A DNA stretch of 64,000 nt, taken from Zygnema cylindricum (Eukaryota > Streptophyta > Zygnematophyceae > Zygnematales > Zygnemataceae). Below are positions 53,908-64,000 of this stretch, one piece after another. Under the pieces are notes generated by a model. That model did no database searches and was not told the DNA's origin. It saw only the letters and a program-made list of their open reading frames with translations. Where the stretch lies: positions 812,874-876,873 of the forward strand of contig JBBHKE010000834.1 in the NCBI GenBank assembly GCA_037447655.1, read 5' to 3'. The first letter of the stretch is position 1. Each line of letters opens with the position of its first letter. Both the position numbers and the translations under genes were made by a program.

Positions 53908-54480
53908 ATGAGAGCGAATAGATGGTAAGTTTGTCAATGCCGGTGACTATACACCGTGGAACTATTCGTGCAAAAAATATATACGAGTAAAGATATTAAA
54001 TATATTTTGGGTTCAAGTGTGTAACGCCAATAAAACACTAATGTTGATTTAGACATTAGAGGGTAACATCATGAGTTGTTAGGACTTTGACAATAGGCTC
54101 ACACGCCTTTATACTACCATCGTTCGAACTACTGTTGTAAACTTGGTCAACATGTTTGTATACCAATAAATTTCGAGCCATTCTTATAAATTACGGTTTT
54201 TTGTACCATCATTACTAGAGGGAAACAAAACTATGCATCCGTGCAACCGTTATTGTTGAGATCCCAATTCATCCATGCAACGGGCCTCGGTGTTCCATTC
54301 TAATGACATTAATCACGTGTTTGTTCAAAGTTGAAACTCTTGTTGCAAAAAGAGATAAGAGCGATTAGATGGTAATTTCGCCAATACAGGTGACACTACG
54401 TCGTGGAGCTATTATTGTACATAAAATAACTTTATTTTGGGTTAAAGAGTCTAAATCCAACAAAACACTAGCGCTTATTC
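53908..54480. repeat. direct duplication around dispersed repeat E copy 2
   Basis: A block at 53908-54045 (gagcgaatagatggtaag, ggtgactata, cgtggaact, tattttgggttcaa, caataaaacacta) recurs at 54357-54480 (gagcgattagatggtaat, ggtgacacta, cgtggagct, tattttgggttaaa, caacaaaacacta). Copy 2 of repeat E lies between them at 54115-54365. Confidence 0.65.
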
Positions 54481-54978
54481 ATACATGTATGGGTTTGTCC
54501 CCATGTAAATATGACTTAGCGACCTTATAGGAAAGATTTTCAACACGTTTTTCCGAAGTGTCCCAATACGCAAAAACGAAAGCGTTAAGTTTGTGACGAT
54601 TGTATAAGTGGACAATAACTGTACCGGATGTAAACGTTTACAATGTGTTTTGTATTTTTTGAAATTGCTTCTGACGTCATATGCCTTTGAGTGACATTGG
54701 AGGCGTGCACCCATCGGACGGTGTGTCGTTAATGGTTGAAGAAAATGCCTTTGTCTTCGCGGCTTCGCCCCTCCTTTCCGGTCGCCGTGAAATGACATTG
54801 AATTCTTGAGAGTTGAGACCCTTGGAAAAACACATGTATTGGATTCAATCGGAAAAAAAAATCGTGTACTTCTCCTTGTCGAAAACTTTTGAAATAAATA
54901 GAAAAAAACCCTTACCTTGGCACATGGGGACACCTCAACACTAATTTGGATATATATATTCCCACATTGTAGCCGCAT
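54475..54978 (-). CDS. hypothetical ORF, doubtful
   Basis: A 167-codon frame, basic and rich in Arg, Ser and Thr, with no recognisable domain. The middle part (about 54640-54800) is more GC-rich than its surroundings. It overlaps the duplicated block at its low end and stands alone among repeats. It may be chance or a relic. Confidence 0.15.
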   Translation of the reverse strand: MRLQCGNIYIQISVEVSPCAKVRVFFYLFQKFSTRRSTRFFFPIESNTCVFPRVSTLKNSMSFHGDRKGGAKPRRQRHFLQPLTTHRPMGARLQCHSKAYDVRSNFKKYKTHCKRLHPVQLLSTYTIVTNLTLSFLRIGTLRKNVLKIFPIRSLSHIYMGTNPYMYE

Positions 54979-55546
54979 AGCCTCTGTTCACACAATCGGC
55001 CTTTGAACATGTGAGAACAGATTCGTGTGATATTCCCTCGTCTTTATTATAGGAATCAAATCTCACTGATTCCGCTTTCTCGTGTCAACGCTGCGCACTT
55101 TCCCGTCTCGAAGCCGTTATTTAATACTTTTTTTGCACGTTTATGCGAAAAATGAGCAATTTTACAATAAAATATTTAAAAACCGTCTAAATTAGAGAAT
55201 TGATGATAGCTAAACCACAATTATAATAATGTAAAGAAAAACTAAGTATCATCAATCATATTTTAGGTTCGAGTGTAGAAATATAGGGACGCGGTTAGAG
55301 TGTTATTAACACTATAAGCGATTCAGAGCACTCTAAATGAGAATTCCCCCCAAATCAATGTAAATGATATTGTGATGTTTGATAACATACTAGTTTATGA
55401 TTTAGGGGCAAGAAAGGCCGCCACAAAAGCAATGTATTAACGTTGTTGCAAAGGTGCTAACGGTAATATTTGAAATAATAAGTAATAATCATTGGCAGTG
55501 TATCGGGTTTGTATTCCTTAAACTCTTAAGATGTGTACGGAAACAA
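54979..55546. other. intergenic with short-element relics
   Basis: It contains a ggttagagtgttattaacac block and an attggcagtgta end (about 55490-55503) that recall the Stowaway-like family. No gene is seen. Confidence 0.45.
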
Positions 55547-55619
55547 GCCGACCTAGCTTAGTTGGGAGAGCGCCAGGCTTTTAGCTTGGTGTTCATGGGT
55601 TCGAGCCCCACAGTCGACG
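55547..55619 (+). pseudogene. degenerate tRNA-Lys(UUU) copy
   Basis: A 73-nt relative of the tRNA at 50788-50860. It keeps anticodon TTT and the T-arm, but has about ten changes. These include a second acceptor mismatch (C2-A71), G-T pairs in the D and anticodon stems, and changes in the D loop. It may be a decaying gene copy or still weakly functional. The flanks are not similar beyond the tRNA. Confidence 0.7.
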
Positions 55620-55847
55620 AAACGGAAGCATGGGTTTGGCAGAGCAAACTCTCCACACTTTTGTTGACAATTATGTTTGATCATGCAAACGTTCGCAATG
55701 TTGCGATACAGTCGTAGTGTTAAGATCATACTACATCAGATAACTGGCCATACAGATCTGTTCTGGTTTCTTCCGTTCGATGCGTCCTTCCGTTGTAATA
55801 CTTTCCTTCCGACGTGAACCACTTTCGATCAAACCCTATTTTTAGCA

Positions 55848-56073
55848 AAGAGGGGGAGGGAGAGGGGGAGGGAGAGGGGGAGGGAGAGGGAGAGGGAGGG
55901 GGAAAAAAAAAGAGGGAGAGGGAAAGAAAAGGAGAGGAGAGGAGAGGAGACAAAGAGGGGAGGGAGAGGGGAAGGAGAAGGAGGGAGAGGAAAGGGGAGG
56001 GGCCAGAGAAGAATAGGGAGAGGAAGAAGGAGAGGAAGAGGGAGAGGGATAGGGAGAGGAAGAGGGAGAGGGA
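55848..56073. repeat. (GGGAGA)n purine repeat
   Basis: Almost pure purine, with gagggagagggg units. It continues on the other side of the retrotransposon at 62659-62694, so the element landed inside it. Gly/Glu and Pro/Ser/Leu frames here are artefacts. Confidence 0.9.
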
Positions 56074-56576
56074 TATTAGAATTCAAGGACTTCAAAATTC
56101 CACTCTACTATTGAACCACTATGTTTAGATTGTTTCTCTTTGATGGTGATTAAGTCCTAGAACAATAAGTCTTAAGTATAGTACTTTAGTTGGTATTCAA
56201 GTACTTCTTGTACATTCCTTGTACATAATATTTTAAGCGTAGAAAGATTTCCACTAACTCTTGGAATCTTTCTAACTAGTTTTACCTCCACTTCTGGATG
56301 TACCTAGATAAGTTCTATCTCCACTTATCGGATGTACCTATATTAGTTGTACCTCCACTTCCATATAGTGCATCTTACACGCTTGAGTTTATCTATAACA
56401 CTCAAGCGTCTCACTATGTTTATCAATATAAAAATATTATTATATTTACCTCAAATGCACGACAGTCTCATTTGTCCTTACTGTCTTTTCGTTTTTGTCC
56501 CTTTTTATATACTGTGTACTCGTTCTTGTTTCTTTTGTTTAATTTTTTTTTCTTTAATATGGTCGTTAGTTTATTA
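56074..56576 (+). repeat. 5' LTR of copia element
   Basis: Begins tattagaattcaagg and matches 62158-62658 throughout (ccactctactattgaaccac, agaaagatttccactaactc, cttatcggatgtacct, acacgcttgagtttatct), with scattered substitutions and small indels. The divergence shows the insertion is not recent. The 3' boundary is uncertain by a few bases. Confidence 0.88.
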
Positions 56577-56605
56577 GATCATAGGCCCACAGCTTTGGCC
56601 GTGTG

Positions 56606-57525
56606 AAACTCAATACATAAATTTCAAAGAGCTGACTTTTACAACTGGAAATTTCTAATCTAGCATTTTATACAGTTTCGAGAAATTATGGGGCCACGTC
56701 ATAGGAGATGTCATCATTCCAATTTTGTCTGGTGAGGTTGCCGATGGTTTTGCAGCCACCTAGATTGCAAACATTGCGTGGAGAGAAAAGAACTCCGTCG
56801 CCTTGTCTCATGTTAATTCGTCGTTGGATGGGACAATCACAAATCTTGTGTGAAGCGCCACGACCGCAAATGAAGCATGGCGATTTTTATGTGCCGCGTA
56901 TGAATCCGACACGTGGCCGCATCGTTTGGCCCTTTGACAATAATTAGTTCTCGTGGAAAATGATAAGTCTGAAGATATGGTGTCTTTTATACAAAAATTA
57001 CAATCATATGCTGGACGTTTAAAGTGTATTAACTATCATGTGACGCGTGAAGATCTTATTAGCGTGATTTGGGTAGGATTGCTGCCAAGTTTTAAATCTT
57101 TTGTTGGTACGGTTTACAAAACACCTGCGAACGTCACCTTACCTGATTTAACCAATCAGCTAGTCTATTAAGAAAGTAGACAAAAATTAGAAAAACATGT
57201 GACATTATCTGAAGACACATCGCTAACTACTTTTGTTTCCAAAAAAAATTTTACAAGCATTGTAGGATCTTCCACTTTTTGCAAAAATTGCAAAGAGAAA
57301 GATCATTTAATCGAGGCGTGTCCAGTTCTCGCTCGCAAACATGAACCTGTGTGTGGCGGTGGCGGCGACGGTCAATACAAAAACAATGCTTCAAATCGAA
57401 AAGCGCCGCCCAATCCGCTAGTCGCGTACAATTCCGTTGGACACGCGACTGCAGCATTTATGACCCCCTCGTACGGTTTTTACATGCCTCTTTCTCCTTG
57501 GTACAACATGTCGCCTCAATTCTAA
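56606..57525 (+). pseudogene. copia gag, broken
   Basis: The first part has several stops (for example after a Phe-Ala-Ala-Thr and a Thr-Asn-Leu-Val stretch) and a frame change before 56953. From 56953 the capsid-like part reads DMVSFIQKLQSYAGRLK and LISVIWVGLLPSFKSFV. A CCHC zinc knuckle, CX2CX4HX4C, lies at 57280-57321. A stop at 57169-57171 splits it. Gag packages the element RNA in living copies. Confidence 0.85.
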
Positions 57526-57567
57526 TTTGCGCCAATTGTACCTCCTTTAATCCTTCAATCTGACGCA

Positions 57568-58675
57568 ATGAATCTATACGAACCGCCTTTAAACCGCACC
57601 AATTTTGTACTTGCTCCCAACCCTCCAATGGACTATAGGTACGCATTCAATGCTTCAAGTAACAATCATGATTGGTTAATAGATTTTGCTGCCTCGCACC
57701 ACATGTCATGTTCCAAATCCATCATTACAAATCTTGTTATGCTTTCTGCTCCTTTACGCATTTTACTTGGAAAAAACTCTCTACTAACGTCAAATCTTGT
57801 TCGACGGGTGGCCATAAACCCGAGTAGTTCCGAGCCGCTCATTTTGGAGCATGTTTACTACGTTCCCCAACTAAAAAAAAAACTTTTCTCTTGGGGTACG
57901 GCACTCAAAAATTGTAGTTTCAGAGTCAACTCCGAAACCGACGTCCATTTTTTTTTGTCAAACCACATTTCCCTTAGAGAAGGGATTAAATGTGGTAATC
58001 TCCGCATTTTACAATCTTTTAAAGACTTAGCACATGCAAATGTAGCAAACTCTTCTCATTCCTCCCCCTGTTTTCACAAATGGCATTTACGATATGGCCA
58101 TCAAAATAGGCAAATTTTAGCGTCTCTTAGTAAAGGCCTTGTTTTAGGCTTAGATTCTATTGATGCAAAACATCTTGATTGTTGCCATGGATGTAATATC
58201 GGCAAAATACATCGATTACCTTTTCTAACAAGCTCTTCTGAATCAAATTCTCCTCTTGATCTATTTTATAGTGATGTGTGTGGAGGTACCACGTTTGAGT
58301 GGATTTGTGTATTTCATTACTTTTATCGATGATTACTCATGATTCACTCATGTATATCTAATGAAAAACAATTTTGGGGCTTTTACTCATTTCAAACATT
58401 TTAAGTCTTTCGTCGAAATTCAATTCTCCTCTCGGATAAAAATGCTAAGAAGTGATAATAATGGGGAATATATGTCGCACGAATTCTCGGAATTTTTAGC
58501 ATCATGTGGCATAATTCATGAGTTGTCTGCCCCATATACACCTCAACAAAATGGGGATGTCGAAAGACTTAATCACACCCCTGCCTATATGGCTTGGTCT
58601 ATGATGCATTTTTGCCTCTTTACCTCAATCTTTTTGGGCCAAAACTTTACTAACGGCTTGTTATGTTCGAAATAG
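57568..58675 (+). pseudogene. copia protease-integrase, broken
   Basis: The protease motif, usually Asp-Ser/Thr-Gly, reads Asp-Phe-Ala at 57682-57690 (WLIDFAASHHMS), so the active site is lost. Then come the gag-pre-integrase HHCC zinc site (WHLRYGH ... CCHGC), the first catalytic Asp (LFYSDVCGG) and, after a stop at 58330-58332 and a frame change, the second Asp (MLRSDNNGEYM) and Glu (GDVERLNHT). The last known integrase motif is kept, but a stop at 58673 ends the frame. Confidence 0.88.
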
Positions 58676-59593
58676 ATCACCCACATTGGCTCTCAAAAAC
58701 AAAATTCCATTTCAAGCATGACATAAAAAGAAGCCGAATGTTTCTCACTTTCACATTTTTGGAAGAGAGGTCTACTACAAAAACCTTACAAATACCAATA
58801 AAAAATAGGGTGCAAAGGCCATAAAAGGTATATTTGTTGGTTACGCCTTTCAATCCAAAGCTTACCGAATATATTATCTTTTAACGCGTCGTATTATTAT
58901 TTCATGTGACGTCATTTTTAATGAGGGCCCCTTTATTCGCCACTTCGTACCAAATCTCCCTATGAAACCTCTACCCGTGGATTTCTCTACAGATTCATCA
59001 CCTGTTGATCCTCTAATTCCTCTTTTTTCTCCTCCTAACAATCCAACGACCACAATGATATTATCGGAAGCCTAGTTTTTAAAGATTTTGCCAGATTGGA
59101 AAATTCTTTAACCGCGGAACCTGCAGCGAAATCCGCACCCATTCCACAAACGCAAATCATTGCGACCGACAACACAGGTGCTGCTTCCCCTGATCTGCAG
59201 TCCGAGTCGGCAAACTATGTGGGAAGTACGCCCCAGGACAAATATTTACGCGCGCCAAACAAAATGCAGGTGTCGTCATTAATCCTGGCGGACGAAGTAC
59301 GACCGACATTAGTTTCTGTTAAAACAAATCCGGCGAAATCACTTGCGCAATCCTCCACGACAAGTCTTTTGACCGGTTCATCTCCTCAGCAAAATGTACG
59401 TCGCAATACTTGGCTTTTACGTCCTTCTTAGAAGGTGACCCAAAATCTTGCTCACGCCAATCTTGCTCATGTCAAAGATTCACCACTCATGTTAAAATTT
59501 GCTCTAAAGCTTCCAAATGCAGACAAGTGGTTGTTGGTGGCCAATGAGGAATATCAAGCTCTACTATCAAATAAGACTTAGACGCTTTGCAAA
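58676..59593 (+). pseudogene. copia integrase C-terminal and linker region
   Basis: Continues the polyprotein with stops and frame changes. A Lys-Gly-Ile-Phe-Val-Gly-Tyr stretch at about 58825-58845 is typical of the copia integrase C-terminus. The Pro/Thr/Ser-rich linker to reverse transcriptase is partly open at 59096-59431. Confidence 0.6.
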
Positions 59594-59980
59594 ATGCCAC
59601 CTAACCGACGAGCCACTGGTTCAAAATGGGTGTTTAAAGTAAAAAAGTTTGGAAATGGCTATGTTGAAGGCTACAAAGCGCGCCTTGTGGCGAAAGATTA
59701 TTCGCAGATAGAAGGCATTGATTACAATGAGACTTTCGCACCAGTTGCAAAATTTGAATATTTCCGTACAATTTTGTCTTTGGCGGCGATCCACTATTGA
59801 GAACTTCAGCAACTTCACATAAAAACTGTTTTTTTGCACATAAATTTTGAGGAAAATATTTACATAGAGCAGGTTCTAGGATACGTTGTAGTTGAACAAG
59901 AATCTTTGGTCTGTTGCTTGAATAAGTCAATATATGGTCTTAAGTAGGCTCCACTTGTGTGGCACAAAACGTATACAAAT
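59594..59980 (+). pseudogene. copia reverse transcriptase, first part
   Basis: Palm and fingers motifs [28 protein letters not shown] and [15 protein letters not shown] are seen. A frame change follows near 59800, then SIYGLK and a stop where Gln is usual. The frame is lost at about 59980, where unrelated sequence begins. Confidence 0.88.
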
Positions 59981-61035
59981 TGATAGTCCTTTTTAAGTAT
60001 TTTCTATGTGTAAATAGAAATACAGAGAAGCAGAGGCAGTCTATCTCTAACTTCTCTCTCCAACGCCCACACTTGTCGCAGTCATTGAGAAGTTGGAGAG
60101 GAAGCTAGAGCCATGGCTACCTAGGTTATCCAGAGGTTTACGGGAAATAAATTAGTTGATTTACCTATAGGTAGTTTATTTACTAAAAGTATTGGTGTCG
60201 GATCCAAGATTTGATCCTGGTACCTACCGAACGGTAAGCAACCGGTCGCCGGTAGACTTATCCGTTAAGTCTAAGACTAGTAATACATGCCATAGGGTTT
60301 GTTAGTTATTTAAATATTGCCACGTAGGATAATTCATTTAATTGAAACTGATAACGGGATACATAGATCCACTTATGTAAAAGTACGATATGTATAAGAA
60401 ATGAGTAACGCACATTCGTTTCTTTAAACGAAACAAATATCACGCAAGTATTTATGACGGCTACGATTGAAATCTGCATTCAATTGGACGACCGGGAAGA
60501 AAGCCGAGATCCTGGAAGAGAATCTCGGGGGTTTGTGGTCATCGCCACATTCGATGACACGTGGCGAAATTACGCTGGATCGCGGCATCTCCGGGTATTA
60601 CGGGACCGAATCTGGATATGACATGTGTCGACTTTTAGGCCATGTCGTACAGTAAGCGTACCGAAAGTACACCGGCGGCTGTACTTTTGTGTACGGAAAT
60701 GTAATATGATTGGCTCCGTACATCAGTAGATAGAGTCAGTGAGAGAGATAAGACTTAGAAAAATTGGTAGATATGACCCTCTCTCCTAGAGAGCTTCTAT
60801 ACAAAAGGTCAACTTTGACCCTCCATAACTTAGTGCCCAGGGGAGCAAATTCAGAGATTCTTTTTGTTGTCGACTCAGGGGAGTATTCCCTTCACAGAGG
60901 TGAAGGTGGTCAAATTTTTTGTCTACCAGGGTGGTAGTTGTTCTTGCTGAAACACAAAAGGGTCAGGTTCCCCTAGAGGCTTCTTAGAAGCTGTCCATTT
61001 TGAGGACTTATGGAGGTCTCATAGTTTCAAAACTC
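59981..61035. repeat. insertion inside copia RT; dispersed repeat F copy 2
   Basis: About 1 kb without homology to the retrotransposon separates the two RT halves. It matches 52746-53660 in blocks. It contains a tRNA-like stretch (60193-60275, minus strand) and a catgtcgtac block. I could not define its ends or a target duplication exactly. It entered after the copia element. Confidence 0.75.
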
Positions 61036-62064
61036 CTGTATCTGCTTTATTAAAGATGGTTTTAAAGAAATTAGTGCAAAACCTGGTATCTACATTAAAG
61101 GTATAGGTTATAGTTTAGTAATTATTATTATTTACGTTGATGATTTAATATTTGCTGATCCCAATAAAACGGAAATTAATAAGGTCAAAGTCATGCTATC
61201 GTCCTATTGGCCAATGATTGATCTGGGTGACTTTGATTATTGTTTAGGTATTAGCATCACAAGAAATTAGTTTAAATGTTTATTATTGATGAGCAAAAAC
61301 ATTATATTGCCGACCTTTTAGAGACTTTTGGAATGACCGATTGTTACCCCGTCTCCACACCTCTTGATCCAAATACCACACTTAGAAAAGAAGTCCCTGA
61401 TGGGAATGCTCAAGGAGAGGTAGGGTCTCTCTATCTGTACATTGTTGGAAAGTTGATGTATGCAATGTTGGGGTCGCGTCCGGACATTTGCATTGCTTTG
61501 TGCATATTATCCCAATCCTCTCATCGTGCGACCCCCATTTATCTTGATGCTGCAAATCATGTCTTTAGATACCTCCAATGCACCAAACATCTCCGCCTCA
61601 CCTTCTCTCTTCCTCCTTCCTCTTCTCCACCTTCTTCTTCCTCCTATTCACTTTCTCTTCCCGATTCCTCTCTTGTTGGATTCTGTGATGCGGACTGGGG
61701 GAATCAAACCGATGAACGTCGTTTTATTTATGGAGTTTGTTTTTCCCTTGGTGTTGGACTTGTCTCATGGTCTTCTCGGAAACAACCGACCGTTGCTCTC
61801 TCATCTATCGAAGTTGAGTACATGACGGGTAATTCTACCACTAAAACGTTTCGTCGCCTTCTCACGTACTTATCCTTCCATCAAACTTCTCCCACGCCTA
61901 TCTTTTGTGATTCTCAAGGGGCTCTCACCCTCATGAAAAATCCTATTCATCATACACGAACGAAGCATATCGATATACAATACCAATTTATCCATGAAAA
62001 AGTTATGGATTGCACGGTCTTTTTCTCCCATTGTCTTCTTCCGACCAACTTGGAGACTTTCTAA
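61036..62064 (+). pseudogene. copia reverse transcriptase end and RNase H
   Basis: The RT catalytic motif YVDDLIFAD is at 61133 onward. RNase H follows with GFCDADWGNQTDERR, VSWSSRKQPTVALSSIEVEY and CDSQGALTLMKNPIHHTRTKHID. The part at 61276-62064 is one open frame; a stop and small frame change lie before it. Inactive because its N-terminal half is separated. Confidence 0.88.
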
Positions 62065-62157
62065 CCATACCTCTTGCTCGCCCTTCCTTCGAAAAACATA
62101 TCTTCTCCTCTGAGCTACGTGGTTGAACTAAAGATCCATGTTACAATCGAGGGGCGA

Positions 62158-62658
62158 TATTGGAATTTAACGACTTCGACATTCCACTCTACTATTGAAC
62201 CACTATGTTTAGATAGTTTCTATTTGATGGTGATTAAGTCCTAGAATACTAAGTCTTAAGTATAGTACTTTGATTAGTGTTCATGTAAATCTTTTTCCTT
62301 TCTTGTACATAATATTTTAAGTGTAGAAAGATTTCCACTAACTCTTGGAATCTCTCTAACTAGTTCTAGCTCGACTTCTACATGTACCTAGATTAGTTCT
62401 ATCTCCACTTATCGGATGTACCTAGATAAGTTGTACCTCCACTTCTGTATAGTGCGTTTTACACGCTTGAGTTTATCTATAAAACTCAAGCGTCTCACTA
62501 TGATTATCAATATAAAAATAATATATATTGAACTAAAGTTCACGACAGTCTCATTTGTCTTTACTGTCTTTTCGTTTTTGTCCATTTTTATGTACTCTAT
62601 ACTCGTTCTTGTTTTTTTGTTTTAAATTCTTTTATTTGTTATGGCCGCTAATTTATCA
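62158..62658 (+). repeat. 3' LTR of copia element
   Basis: Begins tattggaatttaacg right after the purine tract and ends near atttatca. Same blocks as the 5' LTR. Confidence 0.88.
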
Positions 62659-63925
62659 AAAGAGAGGGAGAGGAAGAGGGAGAGGGAGAGGAATATGTGC
62701 CCGTGTAAGCGATCGATCTTTGTTTTTGGTTTTCCAGTGTCTGAAAACAAAACTCGTGACATTTGTAAATGTTACATAATATTGTGACGATTTCAAACAG
62801 TAAACGTTGTGACGTTGTCGATGTCTACTGTACCGTACAATATTAATTTGTGACATTGAATTATATACTGCATTTTAGGGTTGCGTCAATTGTACTTTGG
62901 TTTCTGTACTTTTAATTTACAACATTTTTTTTTTAACGGTTTGACGAAAAGGACAAACAATTTTCACATTGTTGGTGTTTCCACTTCATATGATTTCCGA
63001 CTTTTTGTCTGTTATTTGCTGCATTCACATTATAAATGTATGATGAATGAGATGAGGAAATGAGTAATCCCGTACCATTCATTCGATAAAAAACCAAAAA
63101 CCGAGGGGCCATACAGACTGACCGTTCGGCTGTTAACCTTCTTGGAGAGTAGTGACGGACAAAACACACGGTCAAGTGCGTCAAAACTTGAGAACTATGG
63201 CAAATCGTCTTCTTTTTCGGAAAACCTTTTCGGAATGCAGAAATCTGACTTTGAAAAAAAAGGAAGTCGTGTCCCGAATGAATGAATGAATGGTACGGAT
63301 AGATTTGAGCCATCAACGCCTAATTGTATGGCAATATGAATCACATCGCGACGTTTTTGTTGACATGAGATAACGTCAAGGGCGATTCATGTCCAATTAA
63401 AAAAAAAAGATATACATTTCCTCATCTCATTCATCATCCATTTCTAGGGTGAATGGAGCAATTGTGTAAGCTTATGATTGGAAATATAGCATTGTAGAAG
63501 CTGGCTTTCAGTCATCATAAAAGAATACTTCTCAAAACCTGCAAACAAACGGATCATCACGTGACTCGACTGGTGGAAAAGGCCTTTTTGACTTTTTCAT
63601 TCGAGAAAAAGTCGAAAGTCGTCTATGAAAACGACAATTGACATATCCCAAATAAAAAGAAATATTTAGACAGGGATACATGGACAGACCATTAGAAAAG
63701 ACCAAAATTCCCCACCAAACGTCTTAGATAAAAACTACAATACACATCGTGTACGGTATTTTGTCTGGACGTCAACAACTTTATGACGTCACCTAACAGT
63801 AAAAAATGTCGAGAATTGACCCCAATCAGTAAAAAAAGTCGAGAAATGACCCCAATTTTCCGTACCAGATGTTCGGAGCTGAATAGTGACAACATAGTTC
63901 GTACTACAGTACAGTGCAGTACAGT
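62659..63925. other. intergenic, no gene seen
   Basis: After a short GA repeat the sequence is AT-rich and no recognisable gene is present. Local features are an atgaatgaatgaatgg run (63277-63292) and a two-copy repeat aaaaaatgtcgagaattgac/aaaaaagtcgagaaatgac at about 63802-63855. Minus-strand open frames have no domain. Confidence 0.5.
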
Positions 63926-64000
63926 TCACCGCCAATCGTTATTAGCGTTGTGTACACTAATTCCGTCCCGGTTTTTTTTATTTTATTCTCCATTAGTGTA
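63926..64000. repeat. Stowaway-like MITE, cut by window end
   Basis: Starts caccgccaatcgttattagc, like the copy at 27300-27519, and continues with ctaattccgtcccggttttt. The other end is outside the window. Confidence 0.75.

Larger units (their letters stand above)
56074..62658 (+). mobile_element. Ty1/copia LTR retrotransposon, decayed
   Basis: LTRs bracket gag, protease, integrase, then reverse transcriptase and RNase H, the order that marks the Ty1/copia group. A purine tract (aatcgaggggcga) lies just before the 3' LTR. I see no standard initiator-Met primer-binding site after the 5' LTR. Several in-frame stops occur in gag, between gag and protease, and in pol, and about 1 kb of foreign sequence splits the reverse transcriptase, so it cannot make its full polyprotein. 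Both flanks are the same GA-rich repeat, so the target duplication cannot be read with certainty. Confidence 0.92.

Noticed and set aside
55726-56128. Gly/Glu-, Arg/Lys- and Pro/Ser/Leu-rich frames
   Set aside because: They are artefacts of the GGGAGA repeat next to the retrotransposon.
56700-59990. Reassigned stop codons (TAG/TAA as Gln), suggested by a stop where Gln is usual in the copia RT
   Set aside because: TGA stops also occur in the same element, and SOQ1, RMT2 and COA6 end at TAG or TAA with no in-frame stops in their exons. Ordinary decay explains it.
63692-63895. 67-codon minus-strand frame with two similar hydrophobic segments
   Set aside because: The similarity is due to a two-copy tandem DNA repeat; no domain or splice context supports it.

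Overview
The window is nuclear DNA from a eukaryote with plastids, most likely of the green lineage (a green or streptophyte alga, or a plant). Three things point there. The genes are split into many short exons with GT..AG introns. The largest plus-strand gene encodes the HAD / thioredoxin-like / NHL three-domain fusion of the plant SUPPRESSOR OF QUENCHING 1 (SOQ1) type, behind a transit-peptide-like N-terminus. The other genes match plant-type proteins best from memory. I cannot name the species. TAA and TAG end the genes normally, so the genetic code looks standard.

Layout. (1) Positions 1-2400: one weak minus-strand ORF, then three short inverted-repeat transposons with 7/8 or exact 8-bp target duplications; two of them share the same target site. 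(2) 2604-19772, plus: SOQ1-like gene, 29 exons, 1126 residues when joined. (3) 20571-21729, minus: a three-exon, 98-residue COA6-like cytochrome c oxidase assembly factor with CX9C/CX10C cysteine pairs. Its reading frame is seen only after splicing. (4) 22049-25521, plus: a five-exon ankyrin-repeat methyltransferase of the RMT2 type, divergent from COA6 across 319 bp. (5) 25522-30068: intergenic DNA with short inverted-repeat elements. (6) 30069-50406, minus: the largest subunit of RNA polymerase III (RPC1), 26 exons. (7) 50788-50860, plus: a tRNA-Lys(UUU) gene about 380 bp upstream of and divergent from RPC1, so a Pol III template sits beside the gene for the Pol III catalytic subunit. (8) 50900-56070: repeats (a 71-bp tandem array, a 20-bp tandem array, a third copy of the first transposon family, duplicated modules, a degenerate tRNA-Lys copy, GA-rich simple repeat). 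(9) 56074-62658, plus: a decayed Ty1/copia retrotransposon with two roughly 500-bp LTRs, inserted in the GA-rich repeat. Its reverse transcriptase region is interrupted by about 1 kb that has a relative at 52.7-53.7 kb. (10) 62659-64000: no gene seen; another short inverted-repeat element runs off the edge.

The four host genes do not form a pathway: thylakoid photoprotection (SOQ1), mitochondrial respiratory assembly (COA6), protein arginine methylation (RMT2) and small-RNA transcription (RPC1, with its tRNA neighbour). Introns of SOQ1, RMT2 and RPC1 are loaded with short Stowaway-like inverted-repeat elements and minisatellites. I see no CRISPR, operon, prokaryotic island or clear new molecular system. 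The most notable observations are the stacked transposons in front of SOQ1, the COA6 gene, the tRNA/RPC1 arrangement and the nested insertion in the retrotransposon.
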